Assembly: GCA_023129655.1 (NCBI GenBank)
Contig: JAGMBN010000059.1
Location: 1-7,534, forward strand
Source: a bacterium
GTDB lineage: Bacteria > JAHJDO01
Direction of reading: 5' to 3'
Length of the DNA stretch: 7,534 nucleotides
The notes under the pieces were generated by a model. It did not search any database and was not told the origin of the DNA. It saw only the letters and a program-made list of their open reading frames with translations. The translations under genes and the position numbers were made by a program. Shown one piece after another: positions 1 through 5,604 of this stretch. Each line of letters starts with the position of its first letter. Position 1 is the first letter of the stretch.

Positions 1-119
1 ATTTCCTGATAGCCTGTCATGCTTGTATTGAAGACGATCTCGCCGCATCTTTCGCCGCACGCGCCAAAAGATACGCCTTCAAAAACCGTCCCGTCTTCTA
101 AAACAATCAAGGCTTTCAC
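1..119 (-). CDS. carA: Carbamoyl-phosphate synthetase small (glutaminase) subunit, N-terminal part
   Basis: CarA hydrolyses glutamine and passes ammonia to CarB, which makes carbamoyl phosphate for arginine and pyrimidines in the cytoplasm. Only the first 39 codons are here; the gene runs off the left edge. The translation begins (V/M)KALIVLEDGTVFEG and continues to FNTSMTGYQE, which are the hallmark N-terminal blocks of CarA (typically MKA..VLEDG..F.G, then FNT.MTGYQE). I chose the GTG at 119-117 because it gives the usual family start. An in-frame ATG at 137-135 would add MLQFCP, lacks a ribosome binding site and overlaps the likely -10 box. There is no Shine-Dalgarno sequence before either start. 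The nearest upstream gene on this strand is the DUF2283 gene, 109 bases away, so carA probably has its own promoter. Identity is confident; the start is less so. Confidence 0.9.
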   Translation of the reverse strand, partial: MKALIVLEDGTVFEGVSFGACGERCGEIVFNTSMTGYQE

Positions 120-127
120 GGGACAGA

Positions 128-157
128 ATTGTAGCATAGTACAGATATAATTAACAA
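128..157 (-). promoter_or_regulatory. Predicted carA promoter, possibly giving a leaderless mRNA
   Basis: Read on the minus strand, TTGTTA (157-152) is followed after 18 bases by TACAAT (133-128), preceded by TG one base earlier (extended -10). Transcription would be expected to start near 120-122, only a few bases before the GTG at 119, leaving no room for a ribosome binding site. The match is visible in sequence; promoter activity and leaderless translation are inference. Confidence 0.45.
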
Positions 158-228
158 TAGCTAAATCTGAAATTTTGGAAATTTTTTTAGAGAGGAAAGA
201 TCGCTGTCTTTTTTTATCCTACTTATAG

Positions 229-429
229 TCAAACCGTTTGAAATTGCAATGAAGAGAGGTCTTCTTTGCTGGCTCTGGCAGCGATTCCTAATAACTCTAC
301 TCCAACTACGCGACCATTTTTATCATAATCAAGGACAACACCTGGCTGCACTTCTTCTGATTCTATAATTCTATCTTCGTCCAGTCGAAAATATAGCGCA
401 TCACTTTTCTTGTCAACTTTTAGTCTCAT
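229..429 (-). CDS. DUF2283 family small protein, probable antitoxin partner
   Basis: This is a 66-residue protein of the DUF2283 family. The typical pattern is visible: an N-terminal KxDKKSDALYFRL strand block, an acidic SEEVQPGVVLDYD segment, then GRVVGVELLGIAAR near residues 39-53. The biochemical role of DUF2283 is not established, but genes of this family often sit beside DUF4258 genes in predicted type II toxin-antitoxin pairs. Here it is the downstream gene: its ATG at 429-427 overlaps the TGA of the DUF4258 gene (ATGA, four bases), so the two are very likely translationally coupled. A good ribosome binding site (AAGGAGA, six bases before ATG) supports the start. The family assignment is strong; the antitoxin role is inferred from context. 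Confidence 0.85.
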   Translation of the reverse strand: MRLKVDKKSDALYFRLDEDRIIESEEVQPGVVLDYDKNGRVVGVELLGIAARASKEDLSSLQFQTV

Positions 430-665
430 GATCTTCTCCTTAATCTTCTGTCAAAAAATGCTGTAACTGCTCTTGTGGGAGTTGCCACTTCATTAATAAC
501 AACTCTTAGATATCTATTACCATTTTCTTTAATTCTTCGAATAAAATGTTTTGTCCCATCTTTATGTATTTCAATCTTTTCAGGATTTTCCAAAGTTACA
601 TTTATCCATGAAATATCAATCTTTCGCTCTAACAGCATATCTTCAAAATGTTTCGAATACTTCAT
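426..665 (-). CDS. DUF4258 family small protein, probable toxin of a TA pair
   Basis: This is a 79-residue basic protein with the DUF4258 pattern: SKHFEDMLLERKI helix (residues 4-16), a central LENPEKIEIHKDGTKHF segment (25-41), the RYLRVVINE strand (51-59) and a C-terminal AVTAFFDRRLRRR block (66-78). DUF4258 proteins are predicted small toxins, possibly with a RelE/BrnT-like fold; no activity can be read from the sequence. The gene overlaps DUF2283 by four bases and comes first in the pair. There is no clear Shine-Dalgarno sequence before the ATG at 665. A TTTACA/TATCAT promoter-like pair and a palindrome lie just upstream, so the mRNA leader may be very short. The C-terminus RRLRRRS is unusually basic. 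Family assignment is strong; toxin activity is inferred. Confidence 0.83.
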   Translation of the reverse strand: MKYSKHFEDMLLERKIDISWINVTLENPEKIEIHKDGTKHFIRRIKENGNRYLRVVINEVATPTRAVTAFFDRRLRRRS

Positions 666-697
666 GCTAATGATACAATATCACTTATCACTGTAAA
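666..697 (-). promoter_or_regulatory. Promoter and operator-like palindrome of the DUF4258/DUF2283 pair
   Basis: On the minus strand a TTTACA (697-692) precedes TATCAT (675-670) by 16 bases, right before the ATG at 665. Over the same stretch lies a perfect palindrome, TGATA-TTG-TATCA (671-683), and a tandem 7-bp repeat AGTGATA twice (679-685 and 686-692). A palindrome on top of the -10 region is typical of self-repressed toxin-antitoxin operons. The pattern is seen; the regulatory role is inferred. Confidence 0.4.
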
Positions 698-699
698 AA

Positions 700-900
700 A
701 CCATAAAATTTCGGTGCGACCCCTAAATCCTGAACGTTTTCTTTGACTTGTCTGTGAGCAAACTCGCTCAGGCAGGCTTTTGCTTGCTTTTCCACGATAG
801 CTGCTTGTTCCAGCAGACAGTTGCTTGTCCTCCCCTCCCCCCGCAACCGCCTGCTTTAGCTGGCGGTTAAGCATTGTAGGGGCAGCCCTTGCGACTGCCC
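700..900. repeat. Gene-free spacer with hairpin repeats
   Basis: I find no convincing gene between 666 and 1055. This left part contains TGAGC/GCTCA (755-759 with 766-770), three GCTTG copies around 782-828, a strong hairpin with AACCGCC/GGCGGTT arms and an inner GCT/AGC stem (845-868), and a GGGCAG/CTGCCC hairpin (880-900). The last is the 'GGGGCAGCCCTTGCG..TGCCC' type found dispersed between genes in many bacterial genomes. The stretch is richer in G and C than its neighbours, which suggests accumulated repeat insertions. Whether these are one element or several cannot be told from one locus. Confidence 0.5.
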
Positions 901-950
901 GTTTGAATATCCCTTTCCTGGCATTGCGAAAGGAGTGAAGCAATCTCGCC

Positions 951-983
951 TGTCATTCCTGCAGATTTTTAGCAGGAATCCAT
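951..983. repeat. Dispersed hairpin repeat, copy 1 (GTCATTC...GGAATCCA type)
   Basis: A perfect 8-bp inverted repeat, ATTCCTGC (955-962) and GCAGGAAT (972-979), with a 9-base loop, is framed by GTC and CCATG. It resembles the widespread ATTCCC(N)nGGGAAT repeat class (such as neisserial dRS3). The second copy starts 69 bases further on. Confidence 0.6.
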
Positions 984-1019
984 GTAGGGAACTGGCATTC
1001 ATGTTCCTTTGGTTTATTT

Positions 1020-1051
1020 TGTCATTCTCCTGATTTAATCGGGGAATCCAG
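1020..1051. repeat. Dispersed hairpin repeat, copy 2, next to the stop of the 142-aa gene
   Basis: This stretch has the same frame as copy 1 (TGTCATTC ... GGAATCCA). The arms ATTCTCC (1024-1030) and GGGGAAT (1041-1047) pair with one G-T wobble, and an inner GATT/AATC stem (1032-1035 with 1037-1040) leaves a one-base gap. It ends five bases from the stop codon of the 142-residue gene. It could protect or end that transcript, but no T-run follows on the minus strand, so it is not a classical terminator. Confidence 0.55.
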
Positions 1052-1055
1052 ATGA

Positions 1056-1484
1056 TTAAAGATTTGAGCGTGTTTTATTTTTAGCAAACCATTCCAAAAA
1101 GAATCTACCAAATTCTTTATTTAATTCTCGCACCCAATTAGCGCAATTTTCACCTTCAGTCATAAATTCTAAGAAGTGTTTATCATAATATTTTTTTTGA
1201 AAATGAAATACACCATTACGATATCGCCTTAACAAATCAACATTAGAAGAGTTTAAAAGGTTATCTATTTTAGAATCAGACAAGTTTAGTTCTTCCCATC
1301 CTTCAATTACCACGTATAGTCCCCCATACCAATACGACATATAGAGAAAAACCTCAATGCCTTTTTCGGATTCTATTGTCTTATATCCAGATTCCAATAC
1401 TTCATCAAAATGAGTCCTCATTCGATTAGCCCAAATATAATATCTGTGAAGTGTAACTACATTTATATCGGCCATATTATTCAT
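1056..1484 (-). CDS. Hypothetical 142-aa protein with a HEPN-like RNxxxH motif
   Basis: I do not recognise the family with certainty. The protein is soluble, mostly helical in composition and rich in aromatic residues (FLYMSYWYGGLYVVIEGW at 46-63). Near the middle it has LLRRYRNGVFHFQKKYY (84-100), in which R89-N90-x3-H94 fits the R-x4-6-H active-site pattern of HEPN ribonucleases, usually with a polar residue after the Arg, as here. HEPN proteins cut RNA in many toxin-antitoxin and phage-defence systems. It lies 57 bases downstream of a membrane-protein gene on the same strand and may share its transcript. The ATG at 1484 has only a weak AGG upstream; an alternative ATG at 1475 would remove three residues. 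The HEPN assignment rests on one motif and overall character. Confidence 0.75.
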   Translation of the reverse strand: MNNMADINVVTLHRYYIWANRMRTHFDEVLESGYKTIESEKGIEVFLYMSYWYGGLYVVIEGWEELNLSDSKIDNLLNSSNVDLLRRYRNGVFHFQKKYYDKHFLEFMTEGENCANWVRELNKEFGRFFLEWFAKNKTRSNL

Positions 1485-1541
1485 TTTTTATTACCTACTT
1501 GATTTCCACTGACAATTTGCACTTCCATCGCTGTTAAATAT

Positions 1542-1907
1542 TTAATATTTTTTCTTAATTGCAAACACAAATAAAGTTACCTGAACTGCTAATATGGGGA
1601 TTAAGTTAAAAATGATTTCCAGCCAACTTCGTTTAGGCACAAATCCCATATTAATAAGTTTTTCAAACTGAGTTGTTTCCATTGAATATCTTCCTGCTAA
1701 TATCCTTGCGCCTTCACAGACAATATCATCATGTAGAAAAATAAAGTCCTGGGAAAAATATCCAATCCAAAACGCAAAAAAGACAGTTATTGCGAAAATC
1801 CAAATAATTATTTCTATTTTATCTTTTTTAGACTGGATTTTCCTTATTTGCTTACTACAAAGATAAATATTATAGATATAAATAAGTAAACCTAATAAAA
1901 TAATCAT
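1542..1907 (-). CDS. Hypothetical three-helix membrane protein
   Basis: This is a 121-residue protein of unknown family. Three hydrophobic segments are visible: residues 1-17, about 31-51 and about 95-116. The basic loop KQIRKIQSKKDK (19-30) and the C-terminal KKKY should be cytoplasmic by the positive-inside rule, putting the N-terminus and the 52-94 loop outside. That loop holds a single Cys (C64) and mixed charges. There is no separate signal peptide; TM1 probably acts as a signal anchor. The start at 1907 is supported by a strong GAGGAG (1922-1917) nine bases upstream. It is followed by the HEPN-like gene and transcribed away from the nucleotidyltransferase operon. It might be a membrane partner of the HEPN-like protein, but nothing in the sequence proves a link. 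Confidence 0.75.
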   Translation of the reverse strand: MIILLGLLIYIYNIYLCSKQIRKIQSKKDKIEIIIWIFAITVFFAFWIGYFSQDFIFLHDDIVCEGARILAGRYSMETTQFEKLINMGFVPKRSWLEIIFNLIPILAVQVTLFVFAIKKKY

Positions 1908-2000
1908 ATTGGGTTACTCCTCACAAATTGTATTTTAATTATTGAACCTTTAACATTACCATACCCCAAATTGCCCAAAACCTCAATAAATTTAATTTCA

Positions 2001-2035
2001 CATCCCCCTGAATCCCCCTTCAAAGGGGGACTTTA
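2001..2035. repeat. Palindromic intergenic repeat (CCCCCTT/AAGGGGG type)
   Basis: TCCCCCTT (2013-2020) and AAGGGGGA (2023-2030) form a perfect 8-bp stem with a 2-base gap, preceded by a partial repeat of the left arm (ATCCCCCTGAA). This matches a very common dispersed intergenic repeat in many bacteria. It sits between the divergent membrane-protein gene and the nucleotidyltransferase operon and may separate their control regions. Confidence 0.6.
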
Positions 2036-2050
2036 TATTGCCTAAGAAAT

Positions 2051-2094
2051 ATTTACACTACAAAATCAGTTTTGTGGTATAATGTAGTGTAAAT
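2051..2094 (+). promoter_or_regulatory. Promoter inside a 12-bp inverted repeat (operator-like), copy 1
   Basis: ATTTACACTACA (2051-2062) and its exact reverse complement TGTAGTGTAAAT (2083-2094) are separated by 20 bases. An excellent extended -10 box, TGG-TATAAT, lies at 2075-2083 with its last base in the right arm. A TTTACA in the left arm (2052-2057) could be the -35, though its 20-base spacing is long. Transcription would start near 2090, inside the right arm. A protein holding both arms would cover the promoter, the classic layout of self-repression. Arm centres are about 30-32 bp apart, roughly three helical turns. An almost identical element ends the operon at 3071-3111. Confidence 0.7.
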
Positions 2095-2108
2095 AAGGAT
2101 TTTGTGAA

Positions 2109-2423
2109 ATGAGAGTAATTGAAGGTATTTTAGCGGAAAGCAAAGATTATTATCTTGACGCAAAGAAAAAAATACAGGAAAAATTGGCATGTTTACCCAA
2201 AGGAAGTATAAAGGAGAGAAATATTCACGGGCTGAAGTACTACTATCTTCAGGAACGACAGGGCAAAAAAATGGTGCAGAAATATCTTGGGAAAAATGAG
2301 CCGGCAGATTTAATGGAGCAGATAAGTAAGCGAAAACTATTTAACAGTGAGTTGAAGAAAGTTAATGAAGCTCTGAGAATCTTAAAGAAGTCGAAGAGTA
2401 GAAAGCATGGTCAAAATAGCTGA
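2109..2423 (+). CDS. 104-aa basic protein, probable antitoxin or regulator of the NTase gene
   Basis: This first gene of a two-gene operon encodes a small, lysine-rich protein of a family I cannot name. It has a helical N-terminus (1-28), a central LPKGSIKERNIHGLKYYYLQER segment followed by KKMVQKYLG (29-61) that looks like a compact beta unit, and a helical, charged C-terminus (64-99). Central blocks of this type occur in small proteins beside nucleotidyltransferase or toxin genes, but I know no assigned function. AAGGA at 2095-2099, nine bases before ATG, supports the start. It overlaps the next gene by 17 bases, indicating coupled translation. By analogy with AbiE-type systems, whose first gene product represses its own promoter through inverted repeats, this protein is the best candidate to bind the elements at 2051 and 3071. 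That is inference. Confidence 0.8.
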   Translation: MRVIEGILAESKDYYLDAKKKIQEKLACLPKGSIKERNIHGLKYYYLQERQGKKMVQKYLGKNEPADLMEQISKRKLFNSELKKVNEALRILKKSKSRKHGQNS

Positions 2424-3105
2424 AAAAATTCTAAAGGTTTTTGCAGATAATAATCTTTTTGATGAAGGTGTTGAGCTTATTGGTAGCTGGTGTTTTCAAT
2501 TATATCAAAAGCATTTGGGTGCCATTAATTTCCCATTGAGAACACAAGATATTGATTTTCTAATTCCAAATCCGTTTCATGGTAAAGAACATACTGATTT
2601 TATAAACCAATTGGAAAAGTTGGGATTCAGTCCTGATTTTAAACCCGATGGATCTTTATATCTATGGAATGCCGATTTAAAAATAGAATTTATAACTCCA
2701 GAAAAAGGCAGAAGTGTAGATAGTACGATAAAAATCGGAAAACTTGGTCTCAGTGCGATTCCATTAAGATTTGTTGCGCTATTGTTAGAAGACCCGATTA
2801 TGATTGTAGAGAGTGGCATCAATATCCGAATACCAAATCCTGCCAGATTCTGTCTTCATAAACTTATAATATCTTCTCGCAGGCAAACAATTGATAAGAA
2901 ATTGAAAGATCTACAACAGGCAATTTGTACGTCTGTAATTGTAGACAACAAAGAGATTAATAGAGTATTCGCATCTTTGCCAAAAAAATGGAAACAATCT
3001 ATCGCGAAAATATTGGCAGAGGCTAAAGAAGCATTGCCGCTTCTTATTAAAGAAATAACCAAATTGGAACTTACACTACAAAGCAACCATAAACAAATAA
3101 TGTAG
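2407..3105 (+). CDS. Nucleotidyltransferase-fold protein (GSU2403/NTP_transf_8-like), possible toxin
   Basis: This 232-residue protein shows the nucleotidyltransferase signature: LIGSW (G26-S27), then after about 20 residues TQDIDFLI with D48 and D50 as metal ligands, and a possible third acidic residue E94 in KIEFI. Downstream, IPNPARFCLHKLIISSRRQ (142-160) followed by KKLKDLQQA (164-172) resembles the conserved P-x-R-x4-HKL-x-SRR...KDL block of GSU2403-type proteins. The chemistry is probably transfer of a nucleotide to RNA, protein or a small molecule; the target cannot be read from sequence. Related folds act as toxins in AbiE and MNT/HEPN systems. The ATG at 2407 lies within the previous gene (17-base overlap) with only a weak ribosome site. 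The last codons and the TAG stop lie inside the second inverted-repeat element, so the C-terminal residues from about T223 are partly dictated by it. Confidence 0.8.
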   Translation: MVKIAEKILKVFADNNLFDEGVELIGSWCFQLYQKHLGAINFPLRTQDIDFLIPNPFHGKEHTDFINQLEKLGFSPDFKPDGSLYLWNADLKIEFITPEKGRSVDSTIKIGKLGLSAIPLRFVALLLEDPIMIVESGINIRIPNPARFCLHKLIISSRRQTIDKKLKDLQQAICTSVIVDNKEINRVFASLPKKWKQSIAKILAEAKEALPLLIKEITKLELTLQSNHKQIM

Positions 3106-3111
3106 TGTAAA
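3071..3111. repeat. Inverted-repeat element, copy 2, over the 3' end of the NTase gene
   Basis: TTACACTACA (3071-3080) and TGTAGTGTAA (3101-3110) are exact reverse complements with a 20-base spacer, the same arms and spacing as the promoter element at 2051-2094. The right sides share 15 identical bases (ATAATGTAGTGTAAA: 2079-2093 and 3097-3111) and the left sides share 12 (TTACACTACAAA). The rest of the spacer differs and there is no good -10 box here. The TAG stop of the nucleotidyltransferase gene falls in the right arm. The repeat is certain; its function is open (second operator, roadblock, or recombination site). Confidence 0.85.
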
Positions 3112-3153
3112 AAAGATTGCGCAAGAATTTAAAAGTGGGCTTTCACATCTCTC

Positions 3154-3912
3154 TTAATACGCATACAATTTACCGTATGGACGTGAAGAACCAGGTAGTA
3201 ATTTTGTAAAACTTGTTTTTATAATACTGTCAAAATCAAGTGAAAATAGTCTGCAATATATCCTGAGATATTTCCCTATCAGGCTAAAGTCATCTTTGTT
3301 TGGCTCATATACCCTGACTTCTTTTCCCAACTGCCATGGTTCTACATTCCCACGTATGAAAATCTTTCCTCCATGCATACCTGTTCCGCAATAGCTTCCT
3401 ACAATTGAATTCTTGTTTTTCATGTTTAATCCCAATACTATCAATAGCCCGCCAGCCATATATTCACCCAGAAAATCTCTGGCGCATCCGCCTATAATGA
3501 TAACAGGATACATATTTTTATAGGACTTCATATGTATTCCCACACGATAGCCGACATTTTTCCTTACAAAAATCTCTCCGCCCCGCATGGAATATCCCAA
3601 AATATCACCGGCATTTCCATTAATAACAATTCTCTCGCTGTTCATTGTATTACCAATCCCGTCTTCACCATTACCGGATACATCTATTGAACATCCGTCC
3701 ATAAAAGCTCCAAGATCATTTCCTGGGACCCCATTTATATTGATTTTAGGAGAGCTGTTAACTCCTGTACCAATATAACGCTGACCATTGACATTGGTTA
3801 AACGAATATTTTTTACGCCTTTATTTGCAGCGTCTTTGACGAGGCGGTTTAATTCTCTATAATTCAAATCTCTCGCATCTATTCTTTGGGGTTTCAATAT
3901 ATTACTGTTCAT
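3154..3912 (-). CDS. Glutamate synthase GXGXG subunit (beta-helix, like the GltB C-terminal domain)
   Basis: This 252-residue protein corresponds to the C-terminal GXGXG domain of GltB, also related to the FwdC/GlxC subunits. The right-handed beta-helix repeat is visible as recurring G..M.GG units: NDLGAFMDG (65-73), DGIGNTM (84-90), DILGYSMRGG (103-112), YRVGIHM (122-128), RDFLGEYMAGG (145-155) and VGSYCGTGMHGG (171-182). The end, FTKLLPGSSRPYGKLYAY, fits the conserved C-terminus of this family. In GltB the domain has a structural role, helping hold amidotransferase and synthase sites in register around the ammonia tunnel. It is the last gene of the operon, and its ATG overlaps the stop of the FAD oxidoreductase gene by four bases (ATGA). 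It converges with the NTase operon, with 48 bases between the stops and no clear terminator. Confidence 0.9.
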   Translation of the reverse strand: MNSNILKPQRIDARDLNYRELNRLVKDAANKGVKNIRLTNVNGQRYIGTGVNSSPKININGVPGNDLGAFMDGCSIDVSGNGEDGIGNTMNSERIVINGNAGDILGYSMRGGEIFVRKNVGYRVGIHMKSYKNMYPVIIIGGCARDFLGEYMAGGLLIVLGLNMKNKNSIVGSYCGTGMHGGKIFIRGNVEPWQLGKEVRVYEPNKDDFSLIGKYLRIYCRLFSLDFDSIIKTSFTKLLPGSSRPYGKLYAY

Positions 3913-5180
3913 ACTTCTAATCCTACATCTCCAACCAGATGTTTTCTGTATTTCTCAGGTAAGGCAAGGACTCCAAAGTCCTCTTCAAGCAGCTTGTCTT
4001 TAATATTAGAAATGTCAACTCTGTTTATTATTAATCCTGTATATATTCCTGCGCGTTCAATATCGCCCACAAAAATACAGCCAACAATATGATTATTTTC
4101 CAGTACGATTTTCTTGTATATTGATTCTTCTTTTTTGCGCATCTCTAAAATTTCGTATTTATCCTGTTCTAAAGAAGTTTTTCCAATAGATATAGTAGGA
4201 ATTCCACACAGCTCAACAGAGTTCATAGCTATACTGCCTGTATATTCCGCATTTCCACTCGCCATATTCTCTCCTGCAATCCTTCCCTGTTTAAAAGCGT
4301 TAGGCCATATCGGGATATTCTTTTCACACACATCCCCTGCGGCATAGATATCTTTAACATTTGTCTGCATAGCCTCATCAACTAAAATTCCCCTATTTAT
4401 ACTAATTGAGGTATTCTTAACTAACTGTATATTTGGGCTTACACCAATTGCTGTGATAACCAGATCTGCCGGAACCTGTTTCCGGGTTTTTAGAGTAACT
4501 GATGTTACTTTTTTATCTTCGCCTTTGGATAGAATTTCAGCAACTGTGTTCTTAGTAAAAATATTACATCCTGCCTTTCTTAATGCATCTTGTATGATCC
4601 CTGAAGCTTTAGTGTCAAACGTTGTACTTAATATTCTATCTGCAAGTTCAACAATGCTAACCTTTATGCCAAGCTCAATAAGAGCTTCTACTGCTTTAAG
4701 CCCGATTAATCCGCCGCCTATAACAACCGCATGCTTTATATAATGCTTTTTTATGTAGTCTTTGATTGCAACAGCGTCGCCGAATTTTGTAAAAGCAAAA
4801 ACTCCATCCAACCGGCTTCCTTTTATTTCAGGGATAATAGGGCTTCCGCCCGTTGCAATGAGCAACTTATTAAAAACAACTTTTTCTCCATGAGAAAGAT
4901 ACGCTATTCTTTTTTTTGTATCCAGCTTTTCTGCCGTATTCCCAAGAACAAGTTTTACATTGTTTCTGCTATAGAACTTTTTATCTCTGAAGGGCATTGC
5001 CCTTTTCTTTACTTTGCCGGCTAAAAAGTATGAGATCAGAGGCCTCGAATAGTTAAATATATTTTCATCTGATATAACAGCGATACTGCCTGTTTTATCA
5101 ACTTTTCTTATCCCCTCAATACAGGCAACTCCTGCGGCTGAATTGCCTATTATGAGATACTCAGTCTTTAGAGTCTTCAT
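3909..5180 (-). CDS. FAD-dependent NAD(P)H oxidoreductase, electron donor of the glutamate synthase
   Basis: This is a 423-residue flavoprotein of the pyridine nucleotide-disulfide reductase superfamily, nearest in character to NirB-type and rubredoxin/ferredoxin reductase-like proteins. The FAD-binding fold starts IIGNSAAGVACIEGIR (10-25); ATGG follows at 109-112; the NAD(P) fold is VVIGGGLIGLKAVEAL (152-167) with an acidic E178 ending the next strand, which favours NADH over NADPH; and DIYAAGDV (277-284) is the second FAD motif. No redox CxxC pair is visible, so it should pass electrons on through flavin rather than a disulfide. The C-terminal part (about 320-423) has a GCIFVGDIERAGIYTGLI block typical of NirB-like relatives. 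The start at 5180 lies 20 bases inside the ferredoxin gene, with GAGG nine bases upstream. It probably replaces GltD together with the ferredoxin. Confidence 0.88.
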   Translation of the reverse strand: MKTLKTEYLIIGNSAAGVACIEGIRKVDKTGSIAVISDENIFNYSRPLISYFLAGKVKKRAMPFRDKKFYSRNNVKLVLGNTAEKLDTKKRIAYLSHGEKVVFNKLLIATGGSPIIPEIKGSRLDGVFAFTKFGDAVAIKDYIKKHYIKHAVVIGGGLIGLKAVEALIELGIKVSIVELADRILSTTFDTKASGIIQDALRKAGCNIFTKNTVAEILSKGEDKKVTSVTLKTRKQVPADLVITAIGVSPNIQLVKNTSISINRGILVDEAMQTNVKDIYAAGDVCEKNIPIWPNAFKQGRIAGENMASGNAEYTGSIAMNSVELCGIPTISIGKTSLEQDKYEILEMRKKEESIYKKIVLENNHIVGCIFVGDIERAGIYTGLIINRVDISNIKDKLLEEDFGVLALPEKYRKHLVGDVGLEV

Positions 5181-5604
5181 ATTTTAATGCCTCATTTGGA
5201 CAGTTCTTAACACATACAGGTATATCTTCACCCATACACAGATCACATTTGGAAGCTATCTTCTTATCCGAACTTCTGCTTATAACCCCAAAAGGGCAGA
5301 CCATTATACACATCCAGCAGCCAACACACTTATCCTCATTGCATAACACTGCGCCTGTTTCTTTATCCCGATACATTGCTCCTGTCATACATGCATCCAG
5401 GCACGGCGCATCTTCACAATGCCTGCATTGGAGAGCAAAGGTAATATATCCTTTCTCCTCCACAAGGATTCTCGGCGCAGGTTTTGGGTATTCTCCCATA
5501 TATGTCTTTAAAATATTCTTTGTTTTTGAATGCTGTACAATACAATGCACTTCACATAATCTGCATCCCATGCAGTACTTTTCATCAATGCGTATTCTTT
5601 TCAT
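5161..5604 (-). CDS. Four-cluster [4Fe-4S] ferredoxin-like electron transfer subunit
   Basis: This 147-residue protein belongs to the HycB/DmsB/HydN-type iron-sulfur family. Sixteen cysteines fall into four motifs: C11-C14-C17-C21, C60-C63-C68-C72, C93-C96-C99-C103 (CVGCWMCIMVCP) and C120-C123-C131-C135 (CDLC...CVKNCP), enough for four [4Fe-4S] clusters. C88 is extra. It has no signal peptide, so it should be cytoplasmic. Its place between the synthase core and the FAD oxidoreductase indicates that it carries electrons from the flavoprotein to the FMN/Fe-S core. Its ATG follows directly on the TAA of the core gene (TAAATG), with a distant GGAG upstream, so it is probably coupled to the upstream gene. 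Its end overlaps the next gene by 20 bases. Confidence 0.9.
   Translation of the reverse strand: MKRIRIDEKYCMGCRLCEVHCIVQHSKTKNILKTYMGEYPKPAPRILVEEKGYITFALQCRHCEDAPCLDACMTGAMYRDKETGAVLCNEDKCVGCWMCIMVCPFGVISRSSDKKIASKCDLCMGEDIPVCVKNCPNEALKYEDSKD

Noticed and set aside
120..137. Upstream ATG (137-135) as the carA start
   Set aside because: It would add MLQFCP, which the family lacks, has no ribosome binding site and overlaps the predicted -10 box.
662..943. Open frame of 93 codons on the minus strand upstream of the DUF4258 gene
   Set aside because: It lies across hairpin repeats, its translation is low-complexity and resembles no protein, and it overlaps the promoter and palindrome of the DUF4258 gene.
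1908..1950. Promoter (TACAAT at 1932-1927) for the membrane-protein gene
   Set aside because: The -10-like box would start transcription inside the ribosome binding site and no acceptable -35 sits at the right distance.
2052..3111. Transposon-like unit with terminal inverted repeats around the NTase operon
   Set aside because: The outer ends do form an 11-bp terminal inverted repeat, but there is no transposase, no target-site duplication at the edges, and the inner arms plus the embedded promoter fit an operator better. It remains only as an alternative in the findings.
3105..3154. Bidirectional rho-independent terminator between the convergent genes
   Set aside because: The only strong inverted repeat has a 20-base loop and no T-run after it in either direction; TTGCGCAA at 3117-3124 is too short to be a stem.
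5161..5180. Frameshift or gene fusion between ferredoxin and FAD oxidoreductase genes
   Set aside because: Both reading frames are complete with normal termini and the downstream start has a GAGG ribosome site; a 20-base overlap is plausible for coupled genes.
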